A stretch of 9,352 nucleotides of DNA from Elusimicrobia bacterium CG06_land_8_20_14_3_00_38_11 (GTDB taxonomy: Bacteria > Elusimicrobiota > UBA8919): contig PEVQ01000121.1 of NCBI GenBank assembly GCA_002780205.1, forward strand, positions 1-9,352. The letters run 5' to 3'. A program made the translations under genes and the position numbers. Shown piece by piece: positions 1 to 5,018 of the stretch. The notes beneath the pieces are model-generated. The model was not told where the DNA came from and searched no databases. It worked only from the letters and a program-made list of their open reading frames with translations. The stretch's first letter is position 1, and each line of letters begins with the position of its first letter.

Positions 1-48
1 TAATAAATTTTGGTAAAAGTAAGTGTGAATTTAAAAGATTAATTTTTT

Positions 49-95
49 AATTTCAGTGAAATTCTGTGTGGTTCTGTGGCTGAATTACAGAACCA
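49..95. repeat. REP-like leader: 15-bp inverted repeat plus 9-bp-stem hairpin
   Basis: Two adjacent symmetrical elements are directly visible. AATTTCA-G-TGAAATT at 49-63 is a perfect inverted repeat with 7-bp arms. TGGTTCTGT (69-77) pairs perfectly with ACAGAACCA (87-95) across a 9-nt loop. The TCTGTG/CTGTGGCTGAA wording recurs in the inverted repeat at 3172-3250, so both probably belong to one dispersed repeat family. The hairpin ends 7 nt before the ribosome binding site of the gene starting at 119, so an operator or a leader structure is an alternative role (inference). Confidence 0.6.
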
Positions 96-118
96 TCAAA
101 ATAGAGGAGTGAAAAGTT

Positions 119-370
119 ATGAGAAAACGATTGAGACCCGAGAAATTGATATTAGAAGTGTATGGGGAGCAAATAGAGAAAAGAAAAAGAGACTTCAAGA
201 CGAAGAGAATCCATTTAACACATCCACAAAGAATTCTTGAAGCACTGATAAAGTGCCTTCCTACAGAAATGATATTAGGAGCATTAGAAAAAACAGGATT
301 TGAGAGCACCGCCGATTTTAGGAAAGTGATAAATGATTTAAAAAAAATTGCTGAAAGAAGAGATAAATAA
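119..370 (+). CDS. Hypothetical basic 83-residue protein
   Basis: I do not recognise this family. The product is 83 residues, very rich in Lys and Arg in its first third, with no membrane segment, signal peptide, Cys pair or obvious catalytic motif. The second half (from about residue 36) reads as amphipathic helices, including a segment resembling ILEALIKCLPTEMILGALEKTG, and ends in a charged helix, which would suit a small helical nucleic-acid- or protein-binding protein, though that is only inference. The ATG at 119 is supported by a strong ribosome binding site, AGAGGAG at 103-109, 9 nt upstream. No clear terminator follows. It may be an independent small gene or the tail of an upstream accessory region, since the window begins shortly before it. 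Confidence 0.55.
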   Translation: MRKRLRPEKLILEVYGEQIEKRKRDFKTKRIHLTHPQRILEALIKCLPTEMILGALEKTGFESTADFRKVINDLKKIAERRDK

Positions 371-430
371 ATCTAACTAAAAAAAGGTAAAAAAAGCAAC
401 AAAAGGGGACAGGTTCAATAAAATTACAAA

Positions 431-464
431 ATGGCTGGGTTGGTGACGGTCATTTTTTTTATTG
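431..464. repeat. 34-bp direct repeat, copy 1 (upstream of hicBA)
   Basis: This 34-bp segment begins ATGGCTGGGTTGGTGACGG and ends in a T tract followed by ATTG. It recurs at 988-1020 with one substitution (G443 versus T1000) and one fewer T. Sequence left of the two copies is unrelated. The right edge supplies the TTG of the -35 box of the hicB promoter. A GGGGACAGGTTC stretch lies just upstream, at 405-416; such words are common at the ends of REP-type elements in environmental genomes (from memory, not checked). Confidence 0.8.
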
Positions 465-490
465 ACTTTTTTGTCTGTTTTTGTTATACT
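462..490 (+). promoter_or_regulatory. Sigma-70 type promoter of hicBA
   Basis: TTGACT (462-467) and TATACT (485-490) are separated by 17 bp, a near-consensus housekeeping promoter. The start point is predicted near 496-498, giving a leader of about 12 nt that holds only the ribosome binding site AGAGGTG (497-503) before the hicB ATG at 509. The -35 box straddles the right edge of the direct repeat. Confidence 0.65.
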
Positions 491-508
491 TTTTCTAGAG
501 GTGATGTT

Positions 509-727
509 ATGAAAACTTTTTCTGCATACATTGAGTGGGACCCTGAAACTAAACTTTATATCGGTATAGTTCCCGGTATAACCGGTGCACATACTCAGGC
601 GGCAACGCTTGACGAATTAAAAAAAAACCTTAAAGAAGTACTGGAATTATGTTTGGAAGAGTCGGAAGAAACGACGAAAGATTTGCCTCATTTTGTAGGA
701 CTTCAGCAGATTGAGGTCGGAAGATGA
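509..727 (+). CDS. hicB: HicB-family antitoxin, short form
   Basis: This is the antitoxin of a type II HicBA toxin-antitoxin pair. It is expected to fold as a small partial RNase H-like domain that caps the HicA toxin. The 72-residue product shows the family pattern: an opening strand (FSAYIEWDPETKLYIG), the turn VPGITGAHTQAATLDE, then a helix NLKEVLELCLEE. There is no C-terminal ribbon-helix-helix or HTH domain, unlike longer HicB proteins, so autoregulation would need the complex or another factor (inference). The ATG at 509 is chosen because AGAGGTG lies 5 nt upstream and the promoter ends at 490. The frame is open back to 431, but that part is repeat and promoter DNA. The stop overlaps the hicA start as ATGA (724-727), so the two are translationally coupled. 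Confidence 0.85.
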   Translation: MKTFSAYIEWDPETKLYIGIVPGITGAHTQAATLDELKKNLKEVLELCLEESEETTKDLPHFVGLQQIEVGR

Positions 728-954
728 GCAAACTTCCCATTGTTGATTTCAAGACAATGGAAAAATTTCTAAAAGATGTCGGCTTCCGTGCTATCCGACA
801 AAAAGGAAGCCATGTTTTTTATAGACATTCCGACGGAAGAACAACCACATTACCCAACCATCCCGGCAGAGATTTGTCCAGACCTTTAATGCGGGAAATC
901 CTCAGAGAAATAGAAATAAAACCCGAAGAATTCAAAAAGAAGTTGAATAAATAA
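724..954 (+). CDS. hicA: HicA-family mRNA interferase toxin
   Basis: HicA toxins are small double-stranded-RNA-binding-fold ribonucleases that cleave mRNA and are neutralised by HicB. The 76-residue product matches the family along its length: an N-terminal helix (KTMEKFLKDVGF), the strand pair holding the catalytic motif QKGSHVFYRH with candidate catalytic His30, then TTTLPNHPGRDLSRPLMREIL, a typical second half. Length is normal for a complete HicA, and no key residue is missing. It starts 4 nt inside hicB (ATGA). Antitoxin-first order is used here, a known HicBA arrangement. The pair is flanked by direct repeats (431-464, 988-1020), suggesting arrival or movement as a module. No strong terminator follows; only a weak TTGTT/AACAA hairpin (957-968) is seen. 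Confidence 0.92.
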   Translation: MSKLPIVDFKTMEKFLKDVGFRAIRQKGSHVFYRHSDGRTTTLPNHPGRDLSRPLMREILREIEIKPEEFKKKLNK

Positions 955-987
955 AATTGTTTTAACAAATCCATAAGTTTTATTATT

Positions 988-1020
988 ATGGCTGGGTTGT
1001 TGACGGTCATTTTTTTATTG
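988..1020. repeat. 33-bp direct repeat, copy 2 (upstream of dppB)
   Basis: Second copy of the repeat at 431-464, with T1000 in place of G443 and seven instead of eight T residues. It ends in ATTG, which contributes to the TTGCAA -35 box of the dppB promoter, just as copy 1 does for hicB. The two copies are 557 bp apart and enclose only the hicBA genes and their promoter. Confidence 0.8.
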
Positions 1021-1045
1021 CAATTTTCTCTCAATTAAATATAAT
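1018..1045 (+). promoter_or_regulatory. Sigma-70 type promoter of the dpp operon
   Basis: TTGCAA (1018-1023) and a perfect TATAAT (1040-1045) are spaced 16 bp apart. Transcription would begin near 1052-1053, essentially at the dppB ATG (1054). No purine-rich ribosome binding site is seen between 1030 and 1053, so a leaderless or near-leaderless message is suggested. Confidence 0.6.
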
Positions 1046-1053
1046 ATCTTTGT

Positions 1054-2025
1054 ATGCTCTCCTATATTTTCAGACGATTGCTTTTAACAATTCCTGTTCT
1101 TCTTGGAATAACCGTTATTACTTTTCTTGTGATGCATTTATCGCCGGGCAAACCGACGGATGTTCTTACTGATATGAACCAAAAAATCACCGCAGAGGCA
1201 AAACAGCGGCTGGTCGCAATTTACGGGCTTGATAAACCATTTTATGTTCAGTACGGACTGTGGATTAAACGGCTGACGAAACTTGATTTCGGCAAATCCT
1301 TTAAAGACGACAGACCCGTAATGAAAAAAATCGCCGAACGGCTTCCTGCAACACTACTTCTTAATTTTTTATCAATAATTGTAATATTCGCATTAGCAAT
1401 TCCCATCGGCGTTTTTTCTGCAGTAAAAAAAGATACCGTTTTTGATAAAATTACTACTGTTACAGTTTTTTTGGGATTTTCTGTTCCTACCTTCTGGCTG
1501 GCAATTTTATTGATGATTTTCTTCGGACTCCATCTTGGCTGGTTGCCGATTTCCGGCTTCCGCTCAATAAATTTTGATGAACTTACTTTTTGGGGAAAAT
1601 TTATGAATATCACGAAACATCTTGTGTTGCCTGTTTTTGTGTCGGCATTTACAGGACTTGCCGGACTTTCAAGATATACAAAATCCGCAATGTTGGAAGT
1701 TCTTCATCAGGACTACATAAGAACCGCGAGAGCGAAAGGACTATCAGAGTCAACTGTAATTTTTAAGCATGCTTTAAGAAATGCATTGATTCCGGTTGTG
1801 ACAATTATTGGTCTTACAATTCCTGATTTAATAGGCGGGTCATTTATTTTTGAGACGATTTTCGCATGGCCCGGGATGGGACGGCTGGGTTACGAAGCGA
1901 TTATGTCACGGGATTATCCCGTTATTATGGCCGTAGGAACGATAGTCGCAATTTTGACACTTCTTGGAAATTTAATTGCAGACATAACTTACGCTTATGT
2001 TGACCCAAGAATAAGATATAAATAA
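1054..2025 (+). CDS. dppB: Dipeptide/oligopeptide ABC transporter permease, DppB/OppB type
   Basis: An inner-membrane permease that forms one half of the channel of a peptide/nickel-type ABC importer, paired with the DppC protein at 2312. The 323-residue length is typical. The N-terminus (YIFRRLLLTIPVLLGITVITF) is the hallmark first membrane helix of this family, which also fixes the start, followed by the usual HLSPGKP. Five further hydrophobic stretches follow. The cytoplasmic coupling loop (EAA motif) is at about residues 220-240 (DYIRTARAKGLSESTVIFKH). The C-terminus (GNLIADITYAYVDPRI) is also canonical. The substrate cannot be read from the permease: dipeptides, oligopeptides, murein peptides or nickel are all possible for the family. 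It probably heads the operon, from the promoter at 1018-1045, with little or no leader. Confidence 0.93.
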   Translation: MLSYIFRRLLLTIPVLLGITVITFLVMHLSPGKPTDVLTDMNQKITAEAKQRLVAIYGLDKPFYVQYGLWIKRLTKLDFGKSFKDDRPVMKKIAERLPATLLLNFLSIIVIFALAIPIGVFSAVKKDTVFDKITTVTVFLGFSVPTFWLAILLMIFFGLHLGWLPISGFRSINFDELTFWGKFMNITKHLVLPVFVSAFTGLAGLSRYTKSAMLEVLHQDYIRTARAKGLSESTVIFKHALRNALIPVVTIIGLTIPDLIGGSFIFETIFAWPGMGRLGYEAIMSRDYPVIMAVGTIVAILTLLGNLIADITYAYVDPRIRYK

Positions 2026-2048
2026 AAGGACAAATGTCCGGAAATAAT
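2020..2048. repeat. 29-bp perfect direct repeat, copy 1
   Basis: This 29-bp segment spans the dppB stop codon (2023-2025) and recurs without a mismatch at 2279-2307, 259 bp downstream. It contains the palindrome GGACAAATGTCC (2028-2039) followed by GGAAATAAT. Only the small winged-helix gene lies between the copies. Confidence 0.95.
2028..2039. promoter_or_regulatory. Candidate operator palindrome 1 (LexA-box-like)
   Basis: GGAC-AAAT-GTCC has perfect 4-bp arms (5-bp counting A/T) around a 4-nt spacer. The architecture equals the Gram-positive LexA box GAAC-N4-GTTC with one symmetrical base change, and the spacer fits the RNRY pattern of that box. It contains the upstream candidate ATG (2034) of the LexA-like gene, so binding could give autorepression (inference). 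Confidence 0.4.
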
Positions 2049-2306
2049 ATGGGTAGGAAAAAAATACTAAATCTAAAAACTGTTTTTAAATTTGTAAAAA
2101 TTTCATTGAAAAGGCGAAAAATTCCACCAACAGTAAGAGAAGTGGCAAATTATTTTAACATCTCAAAATCTGCTGCACATGCTTATTTAAAAGACTTACA
2201 CAAGAATATGAAAATAAAAATACGAAAATCTCAGTTTTCAAATCGAAGTGTATCCAGAGGATTGATCATAAAACCAAAAAATAAAAGGACAAATGTCCGG
2301 AAATAA
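2034..2306 (+). CDS. LexA-type winged-helix DNA-binding protein lacking the peptidase domain
   Basis: The 90-residue protein matches the N-terminal winged helix-turn-helix domain of LexA. The segment from about residue 31 (IPPTVREVANYFNISKSA) followed by AHAYLKDLHKN and a basic wing ending SVSRGLII lines up with MPPTRAEIAQRL...NAAEEHLKAL...ASRGIRL of LexA. No Ala-Gly cleavage site, S24 serine-lysine protease domain or dimerisation domain follows; the protein ends in a Lys/Arg tail whose last codons come from repeat copy 2. Two starts are possible. ATG 2034 lies inside the repeat palindrome with AGGA only 3 nt away. ATG 2049 begins at the first base beyond the repeat, with a weak GGA 6 nt upstream, and keeps the whole domain. 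The gene is wedged between dppB (8-nt gap) and dppC (5-nt gap), a foreign-looking position. A transcriptional regulator of the operon is the simplest reading (inference). Confidence 0.75.
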   Translation: MSGNNMGRKKILNLKTVFKFVKISLKRRKIPPTVREVANYFNISKSAAHAYLKDLHKNMKIKIRKSQFSNRSVSRGLIIKPKNKRTNVRK

Positions 2307-2307
2307 T
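2279..2307. repeat. 29-bp perfect direct repeat, copy 2
   Basis: Identical to 2020-2048. It encodes the C-terminal KRTNVRK and stop of the winged-helix protein and ends 4 nt before the dppC ATG (2312). Removing one 259-bp unit would leave dppB and dppC separated by a single repeat, with a 27-nt spacer, which looks like the ancestral junction. Confidence 0.95.
2287..2298. promoter_or_regulatory. Candidate operator palindrome 2 (LexA-box-like)
   Basis: Second GGACAAATGTCC, in repeat copy 2. It ends 13 nt before the dppC ATG (2312), next to the GGA (2299-2301) that is the only ribosome-binding-site candidate for dppC. Protein binding on DNA, or RNA pairing of the arms, could affect dppC expression (inference). 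Confidence 0.35.
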
Positions 2308-2311
2308 TTTT

Positions 2312-3142
2312 ATGTTCAAATTATATCTTGAAAAATTACTAAAAAATAAACTTGCCAAAGTCGGAATTTTAATAATAGTCGCTTTGATTTTAACGGCAAT
2401 TTTTTCGCCTTTAATTTCTACGCATAATCCGATTGAAGGAATTATTTCAGAACGGTTACAGCCGCCTTCAAAAAATCATTTTTTGGGAACCGACGAAATG
2501 GGGCGGGATGTTTTTTCAAGGATGGTTTATGGTACGAGAATTTCAATATCTATCGGAATTATCGCGGTCGGAATTTCAGTAATTGTCGGAACATTTTTCG
2601 GACTTGTCTCGGGTTATTTCGGAGGGAAAATTGACACTGTCATTATGCGGTTCGTTGATATTATGCTTTGTTTCCCTACATTTTTTTTAATTTTGATGGT
2701 GATTGCTTTTTTAGAGCCCAACATTTACAATGTTATGGTTGTAATCGGTCTCACTTCATGGCCGGGGCTGGCGCGATTGGTTCGCGGCGAAACACTTTCT
2801 GTAAAAGAACGCGACTTTATAATTGCGGCAAAAGGACTGGGTCTTAAAAAAAGAAGAATTATTTTTGTTCATATTCTTCCAAATGTGATTGCACCGGTAA
2901 TCGTTGCGGGTATCTTGGGGGTCGGAGCGGCAATTCTTACAGAGTCGGGACTTTCCTTTTTGGGGCTTGGCGTTCAGCCGCCCACACCGTCGTGGGGAAA
3001 TATTTTAACCAGCGGCAAGGATTATATTCATATCGCATGGTGGCTTTCGCTTTTTCCGGGACTGGCAATTTTGATAACAGTTCTCAGTTGGAATCTTTTA
3101 GGTGAGGGTTTACGGGATGTTTTTGACCCGAGGATAACTTGA
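2312..3142 (+). CDS. dppC: Dipeptide/oligopeptide ABC transporter permease, DppC/OppC type
   Basis: The second channel-forming permease of the importer, partner of DppB. The 276-residue length is normal. The N-terminal OppC_N region is present (a membrane helix at about residues 17-37, then FSPLISTHNP), followed by the family signature FLGTDEMGRDVFSRMVYGTR just before the permease core. The EAA coupling loop is at about residues 166-190 (ERDFIIAAKGLGLKKRR, then HILPN). The typical ESGLSFLGLGVQPPTPSWG and C-terminal GEGLRDVFDPR motifs are intact. Translation probably starts at ATG 2312, using the weak GGAAAT in the preceding repeat. Between it and the ATPase gene lies an inverted repeat, 3172-3243, instead of a tight junction. 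Confidence 0.94.
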   Translation: MFKLYLEKLLKNKLAKVGILIIVALILTAIFSPLISTHNPIEGIISERLQPPSKNHFLGTDEMGRDVFSRMVYGTRISISIGIIAVGISVIVGTFFGLVSGYFGGKIDTVIMRFVDIMLCFPTFFLILMVIAFLEPNIYNVMVVIGLTSWPGLARLVRGETLSVKERDFIIAAKGLGLKKRRIIFVHILPNVIAPVIVAGILGVGAAILTESGLSFLGLGVQPPTPSWGNILTSGKDYIHIAWWLSLFPGLAILITVLSWNLLGEGLRDVFDPRIT

Positions 3143-3171
3143 GTAACCACAGAGGACACGGAGAAAAATAA

Positions 3172-3243
3172 GCCACAGAATTTCACAGAAAATCACAGAA
3201 AGAATTCAATAAAAATCTGTGTTAATCTGTGTTAATCTGTGGC
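3172..3243. repeat. Imperfect inverted repeat of CACAGA/TCTGTG units
   Basis: Left arm: GCCACAGA (3172-3179), then TTTCACAGA and AATCACAGA units. Right arm: two tandem ATCTGTGTTA decamers (3215-3234), then ATCTGTGGC (3235-3243). The arms pair end to end imperfectly around an AAGAATTCAATAAAA-type centre. The outermost 8 bp (GCCACAGA/TCTGTGGC) are perfect. The same vocabulary appears in the opposite arrangement at 57-86. It is probably a dispersed non-coding repeat. It ends 7 nt before the dppD start, and there is no T tract, so it is not a standard terminator. Confidence 0.75.
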
Positions 3244-3250
3244 TGAAATT

Positions 3251-4195
3251 ATGGAAACTATTTTATCAATTGAAAATCTTTCCGTTGAATATACCGTCGG
3301 GAAAAAAATAATTTCCGCCGTAAGAAATGTTTCGTTAACATTAAATAAAGGAGATTCTCTGTCAATAGTCGGCGAATCGGGATGCGGTAAATCAACACTC
3401 GGTCTTTCTATGTTAAATCTTCTGCCGAAAGAAGCAAGAATAACCGGCGGCAAGATTATTTTTCACAATCAGGATATTTTACGATTTGATAAAAAAGAAA
3501 TGCAAAAAATAAGGGGCGGGAAAATCGGAATTGTTTTTCAGGACCCGTTATCGTCATTAAATCCTGTAATAAAAATTTTACAGCAGATACGAGAGACGCT
3601 GAAAATTCACAGACGGGATTATTCAGAGGAAAAGATAGGCAAACTTTTGGAAGCAGTACAGTTAAACGATACGAAAAGAATTAAAAACTCCTATCCGCAC
3701 CAGTTGTCCGGCGGAATGAGACAACGAATAATGATCGCTATCGCTATCGCTTCGGACCCCGAAATCTTGATTGCCGACGAGCCGACAACATCTCTGGACG
3801 TCACTATCCAGAAGGAAATTTTAGAACTAATAAAAAAACTGATACGAGAATTAAACCTAACCGTAATTTTCATAACCCACAATTTCGGAATTGTGTCGGA
3901 CTTATGCAATAAAATCGCAGTAATGTATGCGGGAGAAATTGTTGAGGGGGGGGGAATATCCGAAATACTTAAAAATCCGAGACACCCTTATACAAAAGCG
4001 CTTTTATCGGCAATTCCGAAAAAAGATAACTTGGTAAAGTTTAACACGATTCCCGGTAGTGTGTCGGATTTAGCATCTTTACCTTCCGGGTGTAAGTTTA
4101 ATCCGCGATGTCCGAGAAAAATAGCGAAATGCGTGCAGGAAGACCCGCAACTGGAATGTAAAGAAAACAGGTTCTTGAGGTGTTTTAACCCATGA
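3251..4195 (+). CDS. dppD: Peptide ABC transporter ATP-binding protein, DppD/OppD type
   Basis: One of two ATPases that power the importer. All nucleotide-binding motifs are present: Walker A GESGCGKST (residues 41-49), Q-loop Gln97 in VFQDPLSSLNP, signature LSGGMRQR (152-159), Walker B ILIADEPT with Asp176 and Glu177, and switch His210. The C-terminal oligopeptide-transporter extension follows NPRHPYTKALLSAIP and carries a Cys cluster (GCKFNPRCP, AKC, LEC). In some OppD proteins this region is reported to bind an iron-sulfur cluster; that is family knowledge, not seen here. ATG 3251 is preferred over the in-frame GTG 3239, which sits in the repeat; neither has a clear ribosome binding site. 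A nine-G tract (3946-3954) encodes part of VEGGGIS and could slip. The stop overlaps the next gene as ATGA (4192-4195). Confidence 0.93.
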   Translation: METILSIENLSVEYTVGKKIISAVRNVSLTLNKGDSLSIVGESGCGKSTLGLSMLNLLPKEARITGGKIIFHNQDILRFDKKEMQKIRGGKIGIVFQDPLSSLNPVIKILQQIRETLKIHRRDYSEEKIGKLLEAVQLNDTKRIKNSYPHQLSGGMRQRIMIAIAIASDPEILIADEPTTSLDVTIQKEILELIKKLIRELNLTVIFITHNFGIVSDLCNKIAVMYAGEIVEGGGISEILKNPRHPYTKALLSAIPKKDNLVKFNTIPGSVSDLASLPSGCKFNPRCPRKIAKCVQEDPQLECKENRFLRCFNP

Positions 4196-4962
4196 AAAAA
4201 ACTAAAAAATTGTCATTATTAATGAATTTTGGATTAACAATAATCATACTGACGATTTTTGCACTTGCAGCAATTGACGTTTACACTTTTTTTGACACCA
4301 GAACCGAATACGAAATCGCAAAAAATCGGATTGCAGGAATCTCAAAAGAAATTAAATATCTGGAAAAAGAAAAGCACAAAATCTACAGACAGTCGTCATC
4401 ACTGAAAAGAAAACAACTCGCACTTATAGAAATCAATAAAAATCTGATAGAAAAAAGTATCGGTCTTTCAAACGAAAACATGCTTCTCATTCAGCGGATT
4501 AACGAACTGACCGACAGCGAACCCTATATTCTTGTAGATACAAGGGAAAATACTTTATACTTCAAACGAAAAGGACAAATTATCAGATATGCAAAATGTT
4601 CCGTCGGAAAAGGCGGGATTTTGCGCGATAAAAAAACCGGAAGAAAATGGGAATTTGTAACTCCCAAAGGAATTTTCACGATAAAAAATAAAACGGAAAA
4701 TCCGCTGTGGTTCAAACCCGACTGGGCATTTATTGAGGAAAAAAAAGAAATACCGCTTCCGTTCGCACCCGAAAGAAAAGTGGAGGGGGAGTTGGGAAAG
4801 TATGCTCTTGATTTAGGATTCGGTTATAAAATCCACGGAACGCAAAAAGAGGAATTACTCGGCAGGGCAGTTTCCCACGGATGCATTCGGCTCGGCGCGG
4901 ATGACCTTGAGTATATTTATAAAAATACAAAAATCAACAAAACGCTTGTTTATGTTTATTAA
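4192..4962 (+). CDS. Membrane-anchored coiled-coil L,D-transpeptidase (YkuD domain)
   Basis: L,D-transpeptidases join peptidoglycan stem peptides, or attach proteins to them, outside the cytoplasmic membrane. The 256-residue protein has a short positive N-terminus, one membrane segment (about residues 9-28), and a charged, heptad-like coiled coil (about 35-105). A YkuD domain runs from about residue 110 (YILVDTRENTLYFKRKGQ) to the end. The active-site signature is intact: His215 in HGTQ, and SHGCIRL at 228-234 with His229, catalytic Cys231 and Arg233. The anchor and coil should hold the domain at a set distance from the membrane in the periplasm (inference). The start overlaps the dppD stop by 4 nt, so it is coupled to the transporter. 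This is an unusual neighbour for an ABC importer. A divergent paralogue follows at 5019. Confidence 0.9.
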   Translation: MKKTKKLSLLMNFGLTIIILTIFALAAIDVYTFFDTRTEYEIAKNRIAGISKEIKYLEKEKHKIYRQSSSLKRKQLALIEINKNLIEKSIGLSNENMLLIQRINELTDSEPYILVDTRENTLYFKRKGQIIRYAKCSVGKGGILRDKKTGRKWEFVTPKGIFTIKNKTENPLWFKPDWAFIEEKKEIPLPFAPERKVEGELGKYALDLGFGYKIHGTQKEELLGRAVSHGCIRLGADDLEYIYKNTKINKTLVYVY

Positions 4963-5004
4963 ATGACCCCGCTTCAGCGGGGTCATTCCTGCGAAAGCAG
5001 GAAT
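4962..5004. repeat. Two fused GC-rich hairpins between the transpeptidase-like genes
   Basis: AATGACCCCGC (4962-4972) pairs perfectly with GCGGGGTCATT (4977-4987) across a TTCA loop. ATTCCTGC (4985-4992) pairs with GCAGGAAT (4997-5004) across a GAAA tetraloop. The two stems share ATT. The second hairpin resembles the GTCATTCCTGCGAAAG family dispersed in many bacterial genomes (from memory). The lack of a T tract and the position inside an operon argue for a REP-like mRNA-stabilising or partial attenuation role over a full terminator (inference). Confidence 0.85.
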
Positions 5005-5008
5005 CCAC

Positions 5009-5013
5009 GGGAG
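5009..5013 (+). promoter_or_regulatory. Ribosome binding site fixing the TTG start at 5019
   Basis: GGGAG lies 5 nt before TTG 5019, right at the tail of the hairpin repeat. The intervening bases complete a perfect 8-bp palindrome, GAGATCTC (5011-5018). This site and the membrane segment encoded immediately downstream support TTG over the next in-frame ATG, about 33 codons later, which would remove the anchor. Confidence 0.5.
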
Positions 5014-5018
5014 ATCTC

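Noticed and set aside
431..508. Upstream extension of hicB from ATG 431
   Set aside because: The extra residues come from the direct repeat and the promoter; ATG 509 has a good ribosome binding site and fits the family start.
957..968. TTGTT/AACAA hairpin after hicA as a terminator
   Set aside because: The stem is only five mostly A-T pairs and is not followed by a T tract.
1000..1005. TTGACG in repeat copy 2 as the dppB -35 box
   Set aside because: It is 34 bp from the TATAAT, and no -10 box lies at normal spacing from it; TTGCAA at 1018 fits.
3215..3243. Tandem ATCTGTGTTA decamers as a CRISPR array
   Set aside because: Units are 10 bp with no spacers, there are only about three, and no cas genes are present.
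3239..3250. GTG 3239 as dppD start
   Set aside because: It lies inside the CACAGA-type repeat; ATG 3251 gives the usual family N-terminus.
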